Shown: positions 32,453 through 39,807 of the stretch, in pieces | How positions within the stretch are numbered: the first letter of the stretch is position 1 | Layout of the letters: the number at the start of each line of letters is the position of its first letter | NCBI RefSeq assembly: GCF_014647375.1 | Contig: NZ_BMPB01000006.1 | Location: 124,001 to 188,000 of the forward strand | Direction of reading: 5' to 3' | Length of the DNA stretch: 64,000 nucleotides | Origin: Parabacteroides faecis | Lineage (GTDB): Bacteria; Bacteroidota; Bacteroidia; Bacteroidales; Tannerellaceae | Program-made: the position numbers and the translations under genes | The notes under the pieces: generated by a model | Databases searched by the model: none | What the model was told of the DNA's origin: nothing | The model's input: only the letters and a program-made list of their open reading frames with translations

Positions 32453-33730
32453 ATGAACTATAAAGAGACTGCAATAAAGATACTGACAGAGTGTAGCCGT
32501 CTGCTGATCGGAGTCGTATTTATTTTCTCCGGTTTTGTAAAGGCGGTCGATCCGGTGGGAGGTGCCATTAAGATAGGCGATTATCTGACATCTTTCGGAT
32601 TGGATATGTTGCAGCCTTTTACCGTCCTCGCTTCTTTTGCCCTTTCGGCTGCCGAGTTTGCAATGGGAGTCTGTATGCTTTTGGGAGTATATCGCCGCTA
32701 TAACTCTTTTCTGGTCTTACTTTTCATGGCGTTTATGACGCCGCTGACATTATATCTGGCCCTGTTCAATCCGGTTTCCGACTGTGGTTGCTTCGGGGAT
32801 GCGATCGTTATTTCCAACTGGGAAACCTTCTTTAAGAACCTGGTGTTGTCGGCTGCTGCTATCATGGTCTTTATGAACTGCGGCAAGATGTTCCAGTGTT
32901 TTACCTATAAGGTTTACTGGTTCGTGGCATTGTTCTCCTACTTTTTCTGTATAGGTTTTGCGTACTGGAATTACAATCATCTGCCGGTGCTGGATTTCCG
33001 TCCGTATAAGATCGGGGCGAATATACCCGGATTGATGTCTATTCCGGAAGGGGCGCCTGAAGACGAGTATAAGTACACTTTTGTCTATGAGAAAGAGGGA
33101 GTGAAGAAGGAGTTTTCATTGGATAATTATCCTTCAGATGACAGTACCTGGAGTTTTGTCGAATCGAAGACCGAACTGATAAAGAAAGGATATGAGCCTC
33201 CTGTGGCTTCCTTTAACATCTATAACGGGGAAGGCGATGACGTGACCGGCGATATACTGCATAACCCGCAACCGGTCCTTTTGCTGATAGCCCCGAAACT
33301 GGAAAAGGCAGACGACGAAAAGATAGATGAAATAAACGGCGTGTATGATTATGCGCTCGAACATGAATTGCCGTTCTTTTGCGTGACCGGTTCTTCTCCT
33401 GAAATGATCGACGAATGGAGCGACAATACCGGAGCCGAATATCCGTTCCGTATGGCAGACGAAGTGCTGTTGAAAACGATTATCCGTTCCAATCCCGGCC
33501 TGGTGCTGTTGAAAGATGGTACGGTGTTGGCCAAATGGCATTATAACGATATCCCCGATGAGGAACATGTAAAGTCCGTCATAGAAGAACATCTGAACGC
33601 GAGTGAAACAAAAGAGAAAGAAGATGGCTGGCTTGTTACCATCTTATCGACTTTTACCGTACCTTTGCTGCTCGTTTGGGTATATGACTTTTTCCGTTTC
33701 CGCCGGAGACGGAAAGTGATGGCAGAATAA
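32453..33730 (+). CDS. DoxX-like membrane protein with C-terminal soluble domain (BT_3928-type)
   Basis: A 425-residue inner-membrane protein. Four N-terminal membrane segments (LLIGVVFIFSGFVKAVDPVG, FTVLASFALSAAEFAMGVCM, FLVLLFMAFMTPLTLYLALF) resemble the DoxX/MauE family, including the NPVSDCGCFGDAI loop with paired cysteines. A soluble part of about 210 residues follows with thioredoxin-like character (PVLLLIAPKLEKAD, PFFCVTGSSPEMIDEW, NPGLVLLKDGTVLAKWHYND), then a C-terminal membrane helix and the basic tail FRFRRRRK. The C-x-C motif suggests a redox role like MauE, but this is inference. It is co-transcribed with tpiA. Confidence 0.8.
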   Translation: MNYKETAIKILTECSRLLIGVVFIFSGFVKAVDPVGGAIKIGDYLTSFGLDMLQPFTVLASFALSAAEFAMGVCMLLGVYRRYNSFLVLLFMAFMTPLTLYLALFNPVSDCGCFGDAIVISNWETFFKNLVLSAAAIMVFMNCGKMFQCFTYKVYWFVALFSYFFCIGFAYWNYNHLPVLDFRPYKIGANIPGLMSIPEGAPEDEYKYTFVYEKEGVKKEFSLDNYPSDDSTWSFVESKTELIKKGYEPPVASFNIYNGEGDDVTGDILHNPQPVLLLIAPKLEKADDEKIDEINGVYDYALEHELPFFCVTGSSPEMIDEWSDNTGAEYPFRMADEVLLKTIIRSNPGLVLLKDGTVLAKWHYNDIPDEEHVKSVIEEHLNASETKEKEDGWLVTILSTFTVPLLLVWVYDFFRFRRRRKVMAE

Positions 33731-33768
33731 AAGATTTTATTGTATTTATATATTTAATTAATTAAGTC

Positions 33769-34524
33769 ATGAGAAAGAATATTGTTGCAGGAAACTGGAA
33801 GATGAACACTACTCTTCAGGAAGGCCTGGAATTAGCAAAAGGATTAAACGAAGCCCTGAAAGGCAAAGCTATCAACTGTGATGTAATCATCGGTACTCCG
33901 TTCACTCATTTGGCAAGCATTGCTGCTGCTATCGATACTGATAAGATCGGTGTAGCTGCTGAAAACTGTGCAGATAAGGAAAAAGGTGCTTACACTGGCG
34001 AAGTTTCAGCTGCTATGGTTGCTTCTACAGGTGCAAAATATGTGATCCTGGGTCACTCTGAAAGACGTGCTTATTACCACGAAACTCCGGCTATCCTGAA
34101 AACTAAAGTTGAATTGGCTCTGGCTAACGGTCTGACTCCGATCTTCTGTATCGGTGAAGTTCTGGAAGAAAGAGAAGCTGGCAAACATTTCGAAGTTGTA
34201 GATGCACAGATCAAAGAATCGTTGTTCGATCTTTCTGCTGAAGATTTCGGTAAGATCGTATTGGCTTACGAACCGGTTTGGGCTATCGGAACAGGTAAAA
34301 CTGCTACAGCTGAACAGGCTGAAGAAATCCACGCTCATATCCGTGCAACACTGGCTGCTAAATACGGCAACACGGTTGCTGATGATTGTACTATCCTGTA
34401 TGGCGGTAGCGCAAATGCCGGTAACGCTAAGGAATTGTTCTCTAAACCGAACGTAGACGGTGGTCTGATCGGTGGTGCTTCTCTGGCTGTTGATAAATTC
34501 ATGCCGATCGTTGAAGCATTTTAA
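33769..34524 (+). CDS. tpiA: Triosephosphate isomerase
   Basis: Interconverts dihydroxyacetone phosphate and glyceraldehyde 3-phosphate in glycolysis. The 251-residue TIM barrel is full length. Key residues are Lys in VAGNWKMN, the electrophilic His in ILGHSERR, the catalytic base Glu in [11 protein letters not shown], the flexible loop GTGKTAT and the phosphate-binding GGS/GG region near the C-terminus ([19 protein letters not shown]). It is the central gene of the DUF1599-folE operon and shows the strong codon preference expected of an abundant protein (GCT, GAA, AAA rich). Confidence 0.98.
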   Translation: MRKNIVAGNWKMNTTLQEGLELAKGLNEALKGKAINCDVIIGTPFTHLASIAAAIDTDKIGVAAENCADKEKGAYTGEVSAAMVASTGAKYVILGHSERRAYYHETPAILKTKVELALANGLTPIFCIGEVLEEREAGKHFEVVDAQIKESLFDLSAEDFGKIVLAYEPVWAIGTGKTATAEQAEEIHAHIRATLAAKYGNTVADDCTILYGGSANAGNAKELFSKPNVDGGLIGGASLAVDKFMPIVEAF

Positions 34525-34592
34525 TGATATCATCCTGTAGGGAAGGAACATTTGTTCCCTCCCTCTCGATTTTAACACAAAAATTGATCACA

Positions 34593-35096
34593 ATGAAGAA
34601 TTTCCCTTGTATCGCTTTATTATTCATGTTGCTGGCCTGTGTGACCGGAGCGTCTGCACAGACAAGTACGGACGGATCTGCACAGACGATCTTTGACGAT
34701 CTGCAAACATCGAAGCCGGGTAAAGGCGACGTGATTGTCAACCAGCCGGAGGCGCTTCGTAAGATGATCGGCGTGCGTATGTACGGTGATAATGTCGAGA
34801 AGACGGACAGCACTGCTTTCCTGAAGATACAAGGATTCCGTACGCAGGTGTTTTCCGGTAATAGCCAGCGTAAGTCGAAAGATGAAGCGTTTGAGAAAGA
34901 AAAGATGATCAAGGAGCTTTTTCCAACTGTTCCGACTTATGTAACCTATACTGCTCCGTTCTGGAAATTGCGTGTAGGTGATTTCCGTTCACATGAAGAG
35001 GCTTATCATATGCAGCGTTTGTTGATGACAGCTTTCCCTTCATTCGGAAAAGAAATGTATATTGTAAAAGAAGAAGTAAGAATCCCTCTGAATTAA
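34593..35096 (+). CDS. Secreted SPOR-domain protein
   Basis: A 167-residue protein with a signal peptide ([16 protein letters not shown]). A low-complexity linker is followed by a SPOR-like C-terminal domain at about 85-160: [25 protein letters not shown]-type helix, and [20 protein letters not shown], then [14 protein letters not shown] domains bind denuded glycan strands at the division site. I start at the ATG 34593, since the longer frame has no signal and begins inside the tpiA stop. It lies between tpiA and folE. Confidence 0.88.
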   Translation: MKNFPCIALLFMLLACVTGASAQTSTDGSAQTIFDDLQTSKPGKGDVIVNQPEALRKMIGVRMYGDNVEKTDSTAFLKIQGFRTQVFSGNSQRKSKDEAFEKEKMIKELFPTVPTYVTYTAPFWKLRVGDFRSHEEAYHMQRLLMTAFPSFGKEMYIVKEEVRIPLN

Positions 35097-35140
35097 TAAG
35101 TGCGGAAACCCTTTCGCATTCCATTATAGATAACACAGAA

Positions 35141-35734
35141 ATGACAAAAGAAATAGATGCAAAGACTTTGGCGGAACGCGAAGAACTGGCGGGCCATTAT
35201 AAACAAATACTCGGTTTGCTAGGTGAAGATCCCGAACGTGAAGGTCTGCTCAAAACGCCGGAACGTGTAGCCAAAGCTATGCAGTTTTTAACCAAAGGAT
35301 ACAACGAAGACCCTGCCAAAGTATTGGCTTCTGCCATGTTTCAGGAAGAGGATTACAAGCAGATGGTCATTGTAAAAGATATTGATTTCTTCTCTCTTTG
35401 CGAACATCATATGCTGCCTTTCTTCGGAAAAGCCCATGTCGCTTATATCCCTAAGAAATATATTACCGGTTTGAGTAAGATTCCCCGGGTGGTGGATATT
35501 TTTGCCCGCCGTTTGCAGATACAGGAACGCCTGACGATGCAGATCAAAGACTGTATCCAGCAGACACTCGATCCGCTGGGTGTAATGGTTGTGATCGAAG
35601 CACAGCATATGTGCATGCAGATGCGGGGGGTGGAAAAACAAAATTCCCTGACAACGACTTCTGACTTCACCGGTTTCTTCCAGCAGGCAAAGACCCGTGA
35701 GGAATTTATGAACCTGATCAAGAATAACCGGTAA
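35141..35734 (+). CDS. folE: GTP cyclohydrolase I
   Basis: Converts GTP to 7,8-dihydroneopterin triphosphate, the first step of folate and pterin synthesis. The 197-residue protein is full length. It has the zinc-binding and catalytic segment [19 protein letters not shown], then [20 protein letters not shown] and the second signature [20 protein letters not shown] with the His-x-x-Cys ligand. A C-terminal [17 protein letters not shown] is normal for the family. It is the last gene of the operon, 44 bp after the SPOR gene. Confidence 0.98.
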   Translation: MTKEIDAKTLAEREELAGHYKQILGLLGEDPEREGLLKTPERVAKAMQFLTKGYNEDPAKVLASAMFQEEDYKQMVIVKDIDFFSLCEHHMLPFFGKAHVAYIPKKYITGLSKIPRVVDIFARRLQIQERLTMQIKDCIQQTLDPLGVMVVIEAQHMCMQMRGVEKQNSLTTTSDFTGFFQQAKTREEFMNLIKNNR

Positions 35735-35783
35735 GGTTTGTGAGGACGACTCACAGCCTCGTGTGAGAATGACCTACCGTTTT

Positions 35784-35820
35784 GTGGTGACCGTATAGAG
35801 TTATATACGGCCACCTGTTT
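35784..35820. terminator. Probable terminator between folE and the cupin gene
   Basis: CCGTATA (35791-35797) pairs with TATACGG (35804-35810), extended by GTGG/CCAC across a bulge, then TGTTTGTTT. It separates convergent genes. A smaller hairpin, CTCACA/TGTGAG, lies near 35750-35767. Confidence 0.55.
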
Positions 35821-35822
35821 GT

Positions 35823-36524
35823 TTAAGGACGAAGCACATCTGTGAAAACGGCTTTCTGATTAGTGAATTTCAATCCGTTCCCATCCTGATACGTTCCGAA
35901 TTCAGATATGATCGCACCGTTATCGCCTGCACGCAGGAAATGTGGGGAGAGAAGCTCTTTTAGCGGAAGGATATCGCCGACTTTCATATAAACGAAGTTG
36001 GAGACGGTGATGGCTTCTTTCTGACTTTCGGGTAATGCCGGTGGGTCGGGTGTCGGGTCGCCTATTCCGAAGTTATAAGCCGATCCGTTACGTACCATCC
36101 ACGATTCGAACTTAGCCGGATATTCGGTGGTCGCTACGTGACGGTGTTCGGGGATCATCTGTCCGGGCAGCAGGTATATTTCGTGTCCGAAATGACGGTT
36201 GACAGGATCGTTTACCCAAAACACACCCGCCATGCCTGTATGTTCGAAATCTCCCAGGCCGAAATCGGATATCCACATATTCTCTTTCATGAAATCTGTA
36301 AAAGGAACTCCGTAAAACTCAAACATTTCGAGGTAGGCTTTCAGGGCAACCTCGCCATTGAACTTTCCGTCTACATAAAAATCCGCGTTGGTGTACTTCT
36401 TGGTAAATACCTTTTCTTTAATCTGTTCCATGTTGTCTTTACTTTTGTTTGTTTCGCATCCGGTGAATCCGCCTGTTAATAAGGCGGAGATCAGCAGGGA
36501 TACTGTGAATCGTTTTACATTCAT
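35823..36524 (-). CDS. Cupin lipoprotein resembling D-lyxose isomerase
   Basis: A 233-residue protein with a cupin core similar to the D-lyxose/D-mannose isomerase family: FGLGDFEHTGMAGVFWVND, EIYLLPGQMIPEHRH (H-x-H metal ligands) and PAKFESWMVRNGSAYNFGIG. It ends with VSNFVYMKVGDILPLKELL and PHFLRAGDNGAIISEFGTYQ. Unlike cytosolic isomerases it carries a signal with lipobox-like FTGC at Cys23, so it should be exported. It is the last gene of the SDR-aldolase-kinase operon, overlapping the kinase by 4 bp (ATGA). A role in presenting or epimerising the sugar outside the cytoplasm is inference; the isomerase assignment is by pattern only. Confidence 0.6.
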   Translation of the reverse strand: MNVKRFTVSLLISALLTGGFTGCETNKSKDNMEQIKEKVFTKKYTNADFYVDGKFNGEVALKAYLEMFEFYGVPFTDFMKENMWISDFGLGDFEHTGMAGVFWVNDPVNRHFGHEIYLLPGQMIPEHRHVATTEYPAKFESWMVRNGSAYNFGIGDPTPDPPALPESQKEAITVSNFVYMKVGDILPLKELLSPHFLRAGDNGAIISEFGTYQDGNGLKFTNQKAVFTDVLRP

Positions 36525-38062
36525 TGTTCATTCATTTGTTTGTTAATACTGTTCAGGGAAGCTATATGATCGGCAAGCGCCTTGAAGTTCGAGAGTGCTT
36601 GCCGGTAGATTGCCTGATGCCGCGGATCAGGCAGGAACCGGTGTTGTGTCTGATGCAAGTAGTCGATCCTGTCGTAACTGTTCCAAAGGCCGGTTCCTTT
36701 CAGGGCTAGCGCGGCAGCTCCGAGTGAAGCGGCCTCCTGTCCGATATTCGTCTTTTCGATTTCCAGTTCGTAAATGTCGGCAAAGAGCTGCATCCAGAAA
36801 TTACTTTTTGTACCGCCTCCGACGAATAGCATATCTGTGAATCCGGTATGGTATTTCCGGAACAGGTCCAGGGCGATGCGCAGGTTCAGGGCAATGCCCT
36901 CCATTGTCGCCCGGATCAGGTCGGCACGGGTGTTTCCTAATCTTAGTCCGGTGAAGGCGCCTGTCATATCCGGACTAGGTTCGATACTCGATCCGCCTGC
37001 CAGACTGGGATTGAACAGCAGGCCATTCGATCCCGGAGCAGATGCTTTCGCCAGTTTATTCATGGCGGTGTAGGCATTTTCGCCCCCTTGTTCTTCGACC
37101 GCCAGCAAATCGGGACAAAGGGTGTCGCGTACCCATTGCAGACTGCTTCCTGCCGAGAATATGCAGGTTGCAGAGGCATACATTCCTTTGATGACATGGG
37201 CGAAGATATACGGCTTTTTGTCGAAGTCCAACACCGGTTTTTCGGATATCAGGGCGATCCAGGCAGACGAACCGAGCGAGGTGTAAATCCGGGAAGGTTT
37301 GATGCCTTTGCTGCCCAGTGCCATGCAGGAGTTATCCACGCCGCCGCATATCACTTTGACATGTGTGGGTAAACCGGTTTCGAGAGAGGCTTCCGGGGTA
37401 ATCGTGCCGATCACTGCGTCGGAGTCCAGTATTTCCGGGAAGAGGTCCGGACGGATACCTGAAGCCTGTATATATTCCTGTTTGTAATCCCATGTTTCCA
37501 GATCGAAAACTCCGCTTCCGGATGCGTACGAATAGTCCGTGCAGAGTCTGCCGGTAAAGCGGTAATTACAGTAATCCTTGGTACCGATCACCTTGTCCGT
37601 TGCTGCGTACTGTTCCGGGAAATGTTTTTTATACCACATGATCTTAAAGATCGAGTAACATTCCGGCGGAAATCCGTTGCCGGTCGTTTCGTACCATTCT
37701 TTGTAATCGGTTCGGGAAAAGAATATTCCGGCTTCTTCCGTTGCCCGGCGGTCAGACCAGATCGGGGTGGAGGTAAGCAACAAGTTACCGTCTTTTCCTA
37801 TCGGGATGACCCCGAGGCTGTGTCCGGAAATAGCCAGGGCTACGATATCGTTTTTATCGCATTTCGTCTTTTCCGACAAAAGTCGGGTGGAATGGATAAT
37901 GGCCTGCCACCAATCGTCGGGCGCCTGTTCCTGTCGGCCGGGTTGCGGATAGGCGGTAGGATAGGGGATAAAGACGGAATGCAGTGTTTCGCCGTCCCGG
38001 TTGAACAGGGAGGCTTTTATTCCTCCGGTTCCCAGGTCGTAAGATATAACTTTTTCACTCAT
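36521..38062 (-). CDS. FGGY-family carbohydrate kinase (xylulokinase-like)
   Basis: A cytoplasmic sugar kinase of 513 residues that phosphorylates a ketose or polyol with ATP. The N-terminal phosphate-binding loop is SYDLGTGGIKASLFNRDG, and YPQPGRQEQAPDDWWQA is the xylulokinase-type substrate segment. The FGGY C-terminal half contains ICGGVDNSCMALGSKGI, YTSLGSSAWIALIS and FVGGGTKSNFWMQLFADIYE. It overlaps the upstream aldolase by 8 bp and the downstream cupin by 4 bp, so the three are coupled. The exact substrate is unknown; context argues for a sugar whose phosphate is split by the DeoC-type aldolase. Confidence 0.88.
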   Translation of the reverse strand: MSEKVISYDLGTGGIKASLFNRDGETLHSVFIPYPTAYPQPGRQEQAPDDWWQAIIHSTRLLSEKTKCDKNDIVALAISGHSLGVIPIGKDGNLLLTSTPIWSDRRATEEAGIFFSRTDYKEWYETTGNGFPPECYSIFKIMWYKKHFPEQYAATDKVIGTKDYCNYRFTGRLCTDYSYASGSGVFDLETWDYKQEYIQASGIRPDLFPEILDSDAVIGTITPEASLETGLPTHVKVICGGVDNSCMALGSKGIKPSRIYTSLGSSAWIALISEKPVLDFDKKPYIFAHVIKGMYASATCIFSAGSSLQWVRDTLCPDLLAVEEQGGENAYTAMNKLAKASAPGSNGLLFNPSLAGGSSIEPSPDMTGAFTGLRLGNTRADLIRATMEGIALNLRIALDLFRKYHTGFTDMLFVGGGTKSNFWMQLFADIYELEIEKTNIGQEAASLGAAALALKGTGLWNSYDRIDYLHQTQHRFLPDPRHQAIYRQALSNFKALADHIASLNSINKQMNEQ

Positions 38063-38756
38063 GGGCTTCTTTGTTTATGCATTCTTCCATAATGTGGAGA
38101 GCCGATCTGTAACCGATACCGAAACGGCTGACACCCAGCCGGTGCATTTCCAGAAGTGTGTCGAGTGTGCGGACTCCACCGGCTACTTTCAGCCGGATGG
38201 TATCTCCGACCATCTCTTTGATCAGGGCGATATGATGGAGCGTAGTAGCTCCGGCCCATCCCGTTCCGGTTTTGATATAATCGGCTCCGGCTCTCAGGAT
38301 AAGGGTAGAGGCTATTTTTATCTCTTCGTCTGTGAGAAGAGCTACTTCCATGATCACTTTCAGCGGGAGGGGAGATACTTCTGCTTTGATCTGCCTGATC
38401 TCATCTTCCACTTCGGTCAGCATACCTGATTTTAGCTTGCCGATGTTCAGAACCATATCGATCTCGTTACAACCGGCTTTTTTCAGTTCCTGCGCCTGGA
38501 ATAGTTTGCAGGTTGTTGTCTCCGCACCGGAGGGGAAGCCTACGACTCCGCCGATACCGGTCTGCGGATGGTTTTTCAATTTCTCAAAAACGAGAGGGAG
38601 CATGCCGGGCATGGGGAAGACACAGATGAAGTTATGCTTTATGGCGGCTTCGATAATGTCTTCCACATCCTGGCGGGTGGAATCTGCACGAACGGCACTG
38701 ATGTCGATCAGGCGTGCAATTTCCCGGGAGGATATATTAGGTGTGTTAGTGTCCAT
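38055..38756 (-). CDS. deoC: DeoC-family aldolase (deoxyribose-phosphate aldolase type)
   Basis: A class I aldolase of 233 residues. DeoC splits 2-deoxyribose 5-phosphate to glyceraldehyde 3-phosphate and acetaldehyde. The Schiff-base Lys is in DYIKTGTGWAG, a second conserved Lys in RLKVAGGVRTL, and the Asp in CNEIDMVLNIGKLKSG. PSGAETTTCKLFQAQELKKA is also characteristic. I start at the ATG 38756, 4 bp after the SDR stop; an upstream start would overlap that gene. In this operon it may cleave a related phosphorylated sugar rather than serve nucleoside salvage, because no nucleoside genes are near. That is inference. Confidence 0.88.
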   Translation of the reverse strand: MDTNTPNISSREIARLIDISAVRADSTRQDVEDIIEAAIKHNFICVFPMPGMLPLVFEKLKNHPQTGIGGVVGFPSGAETTTCKLFQAQELKKAGCNEIDMVLNIGKLKSGMLTEVEDEIRQIKAEVSPLPLKVIMEVALLTDEEIKIASTLILRAGADYIKTGTGWAGATTLHHIALIKEMVGDTIRLKVAGGVRTLDTLLEMHRLGVSRFGIGYRSALHIMEECINKEAHE

Positions 38757-38760
38757 GATA

Positions 38761-39531
38761 TTATAAGCTGGTGTAACCGCCGTCGACAATTAAATCAGTT
38801 CCTGTCGTGTAGCGTGCGGCATCGCTTAACAGGTATAAGTAGGCTCCGACCAGGTCTTCGGGGACACCGAGGCGTCCGGCGGGTATTTTCGATATCCATC
38901 CTTCGTGCATATTCTTCATTTCGGCAACCAGCTCAGTCGCCATATATCCCGGACTGACACAGTTGACGCGTATATTATATTGGGCCCATTCCACAGCCAG
39001 CGCCTTGGTCAGCAGGAGAACACCGCCTTTAGAGGCACAGTAGTTGGCTATTGTTTGAGGCGTATTGATAATATGGGCAGACATCGAAGCTGTGTTTACA
39101 ATACTTCCCGCTTTTCCTTCTTTGATCATTTGGCGGGCAGCAGCCTGTGCGGTTAGGAAAACTCCGTTCAGGTTGATGTCGACCACTTTCTTGAAGTCTT
39201 TGGAGGAGATCTCTTCGGCGGGATAGGTGTTTGCTATGCCGGCATTGTTGATGGCAAAATCGATGGTGCCGTACTCTTTGATAAATGTCTCCATCATCCG
39301 TTTGACATCTTCTGCATCTGTTACGTCGCAACGGATAGCGGTCGTGTGTGCGGAATAGCGATCGGTTAGTTCTCCGGCTGTCTTTTCTGCTTCCTCGATG
39401 TCGATATCGACAATGGCGATCGAAGCACCCATTTCCGTAAATGCTTCGGCAAGGCATTTGCCAATACCTCGTGCGGCTCCGGTGATGAAGCCTTTTTTCC
39501 CTTTCAGGCTGAATAAATCAAGTGTTTTCAT
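38761..39531 (-). CDS. Short-chain dehydrogenase/reductase (polyol or sugar dehydrogenase)
   Basis: An NAD(P)-dependent SDR of 256 residues, the first gene of the catabolic operon. The cofactor loop is ITGAARGIGKCLAEAF (TGxxxGIG), with Asp-Ile-Asp (IAIVDIDIEEAEKT) after the second strand favouring NAD over NADP. NNAG is in FAINNAGIANTY. The catalytic Ser, Tyr and Lys are in VNTASMSAH and NYCASKGG, followed by VNCVSPGYMATELV. The C-terminus DLIVDGGYTSL is typical. It probably oxidises a polyol or sugar before kinase and aldolase steps. The 22-bp repeat array lies upstream of its start. Confidence 0.9.
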   Translation of the reverse strand: MKTLDLFSLKGKKGFITGAARGIGKCLAEAFTEMGASIAIVDIDIEEAEKTAGELTDRYSAHTTAIRCDVTDAEDVKRMMETFIKEYGTIDFAINNAGIANTYPAEEISSKDFKKVVDINLNGVFLTAQAAARQMIKEGKAGSIVNTASMSAHIINTPQTIANYCASKGGVLLLTKALAVEWAQYNIRVNCVSPGYMATELVAEMKNMHEGWISKIPAGRLGVPEDLVGAYLYLLSDAARYTTGTDLIVDGGYTSL

Positions 39532-39619
39532 GGATATATGTTGATTAATTAATGGAAAATCAGAAAAGAGGTTACTGTGTTGCTCGTCAGACTATTGCAG
39601 TTTCCTAAATTTTTTTAAT

Positions 39620-39719
39620 AAGGGAACTCCGGTTTCCACCGCAGGAAACGCCAGTTCCCTCGGCAGGAAATTACAGTTCCCCAGGCAGGAAACTGGAGTT
39701 TCCCAAGCAAGAAATTCTT
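39620..39719. repeat. 22-bp tandem array of GTTYCC...GGAAAY dyads
   Basis: Units start at 39632, 39654, 39676 and 39698, exactly 22 bp apart, with consensus GTTYCCNNNGCAGGAAAY. A half unit (GGGAAC, 39622-39627) lies in phase before the first. Unit 1 is a perfect dyad GTTTCC-N6-GGAAAC. The array sits 89 bp upstream of the SDR start codon, between it and the heme protein gene. Confidence 0.85.
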
Positions 39720-39807
39720 GCGTATTAAGACAGCATATCCCTTTTCCTCCCGAAAGAGGAATGAATATTACAGTATCTCGAATGAAAAAGATAAGACCGG
39801 TCGCTTT

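Noticed and set aside
39632-39719. 22-bp repeat array considered as a CRISPR
   Set aside because: The units touch each other without spacers, the repeat is too short and there are no cas genes.
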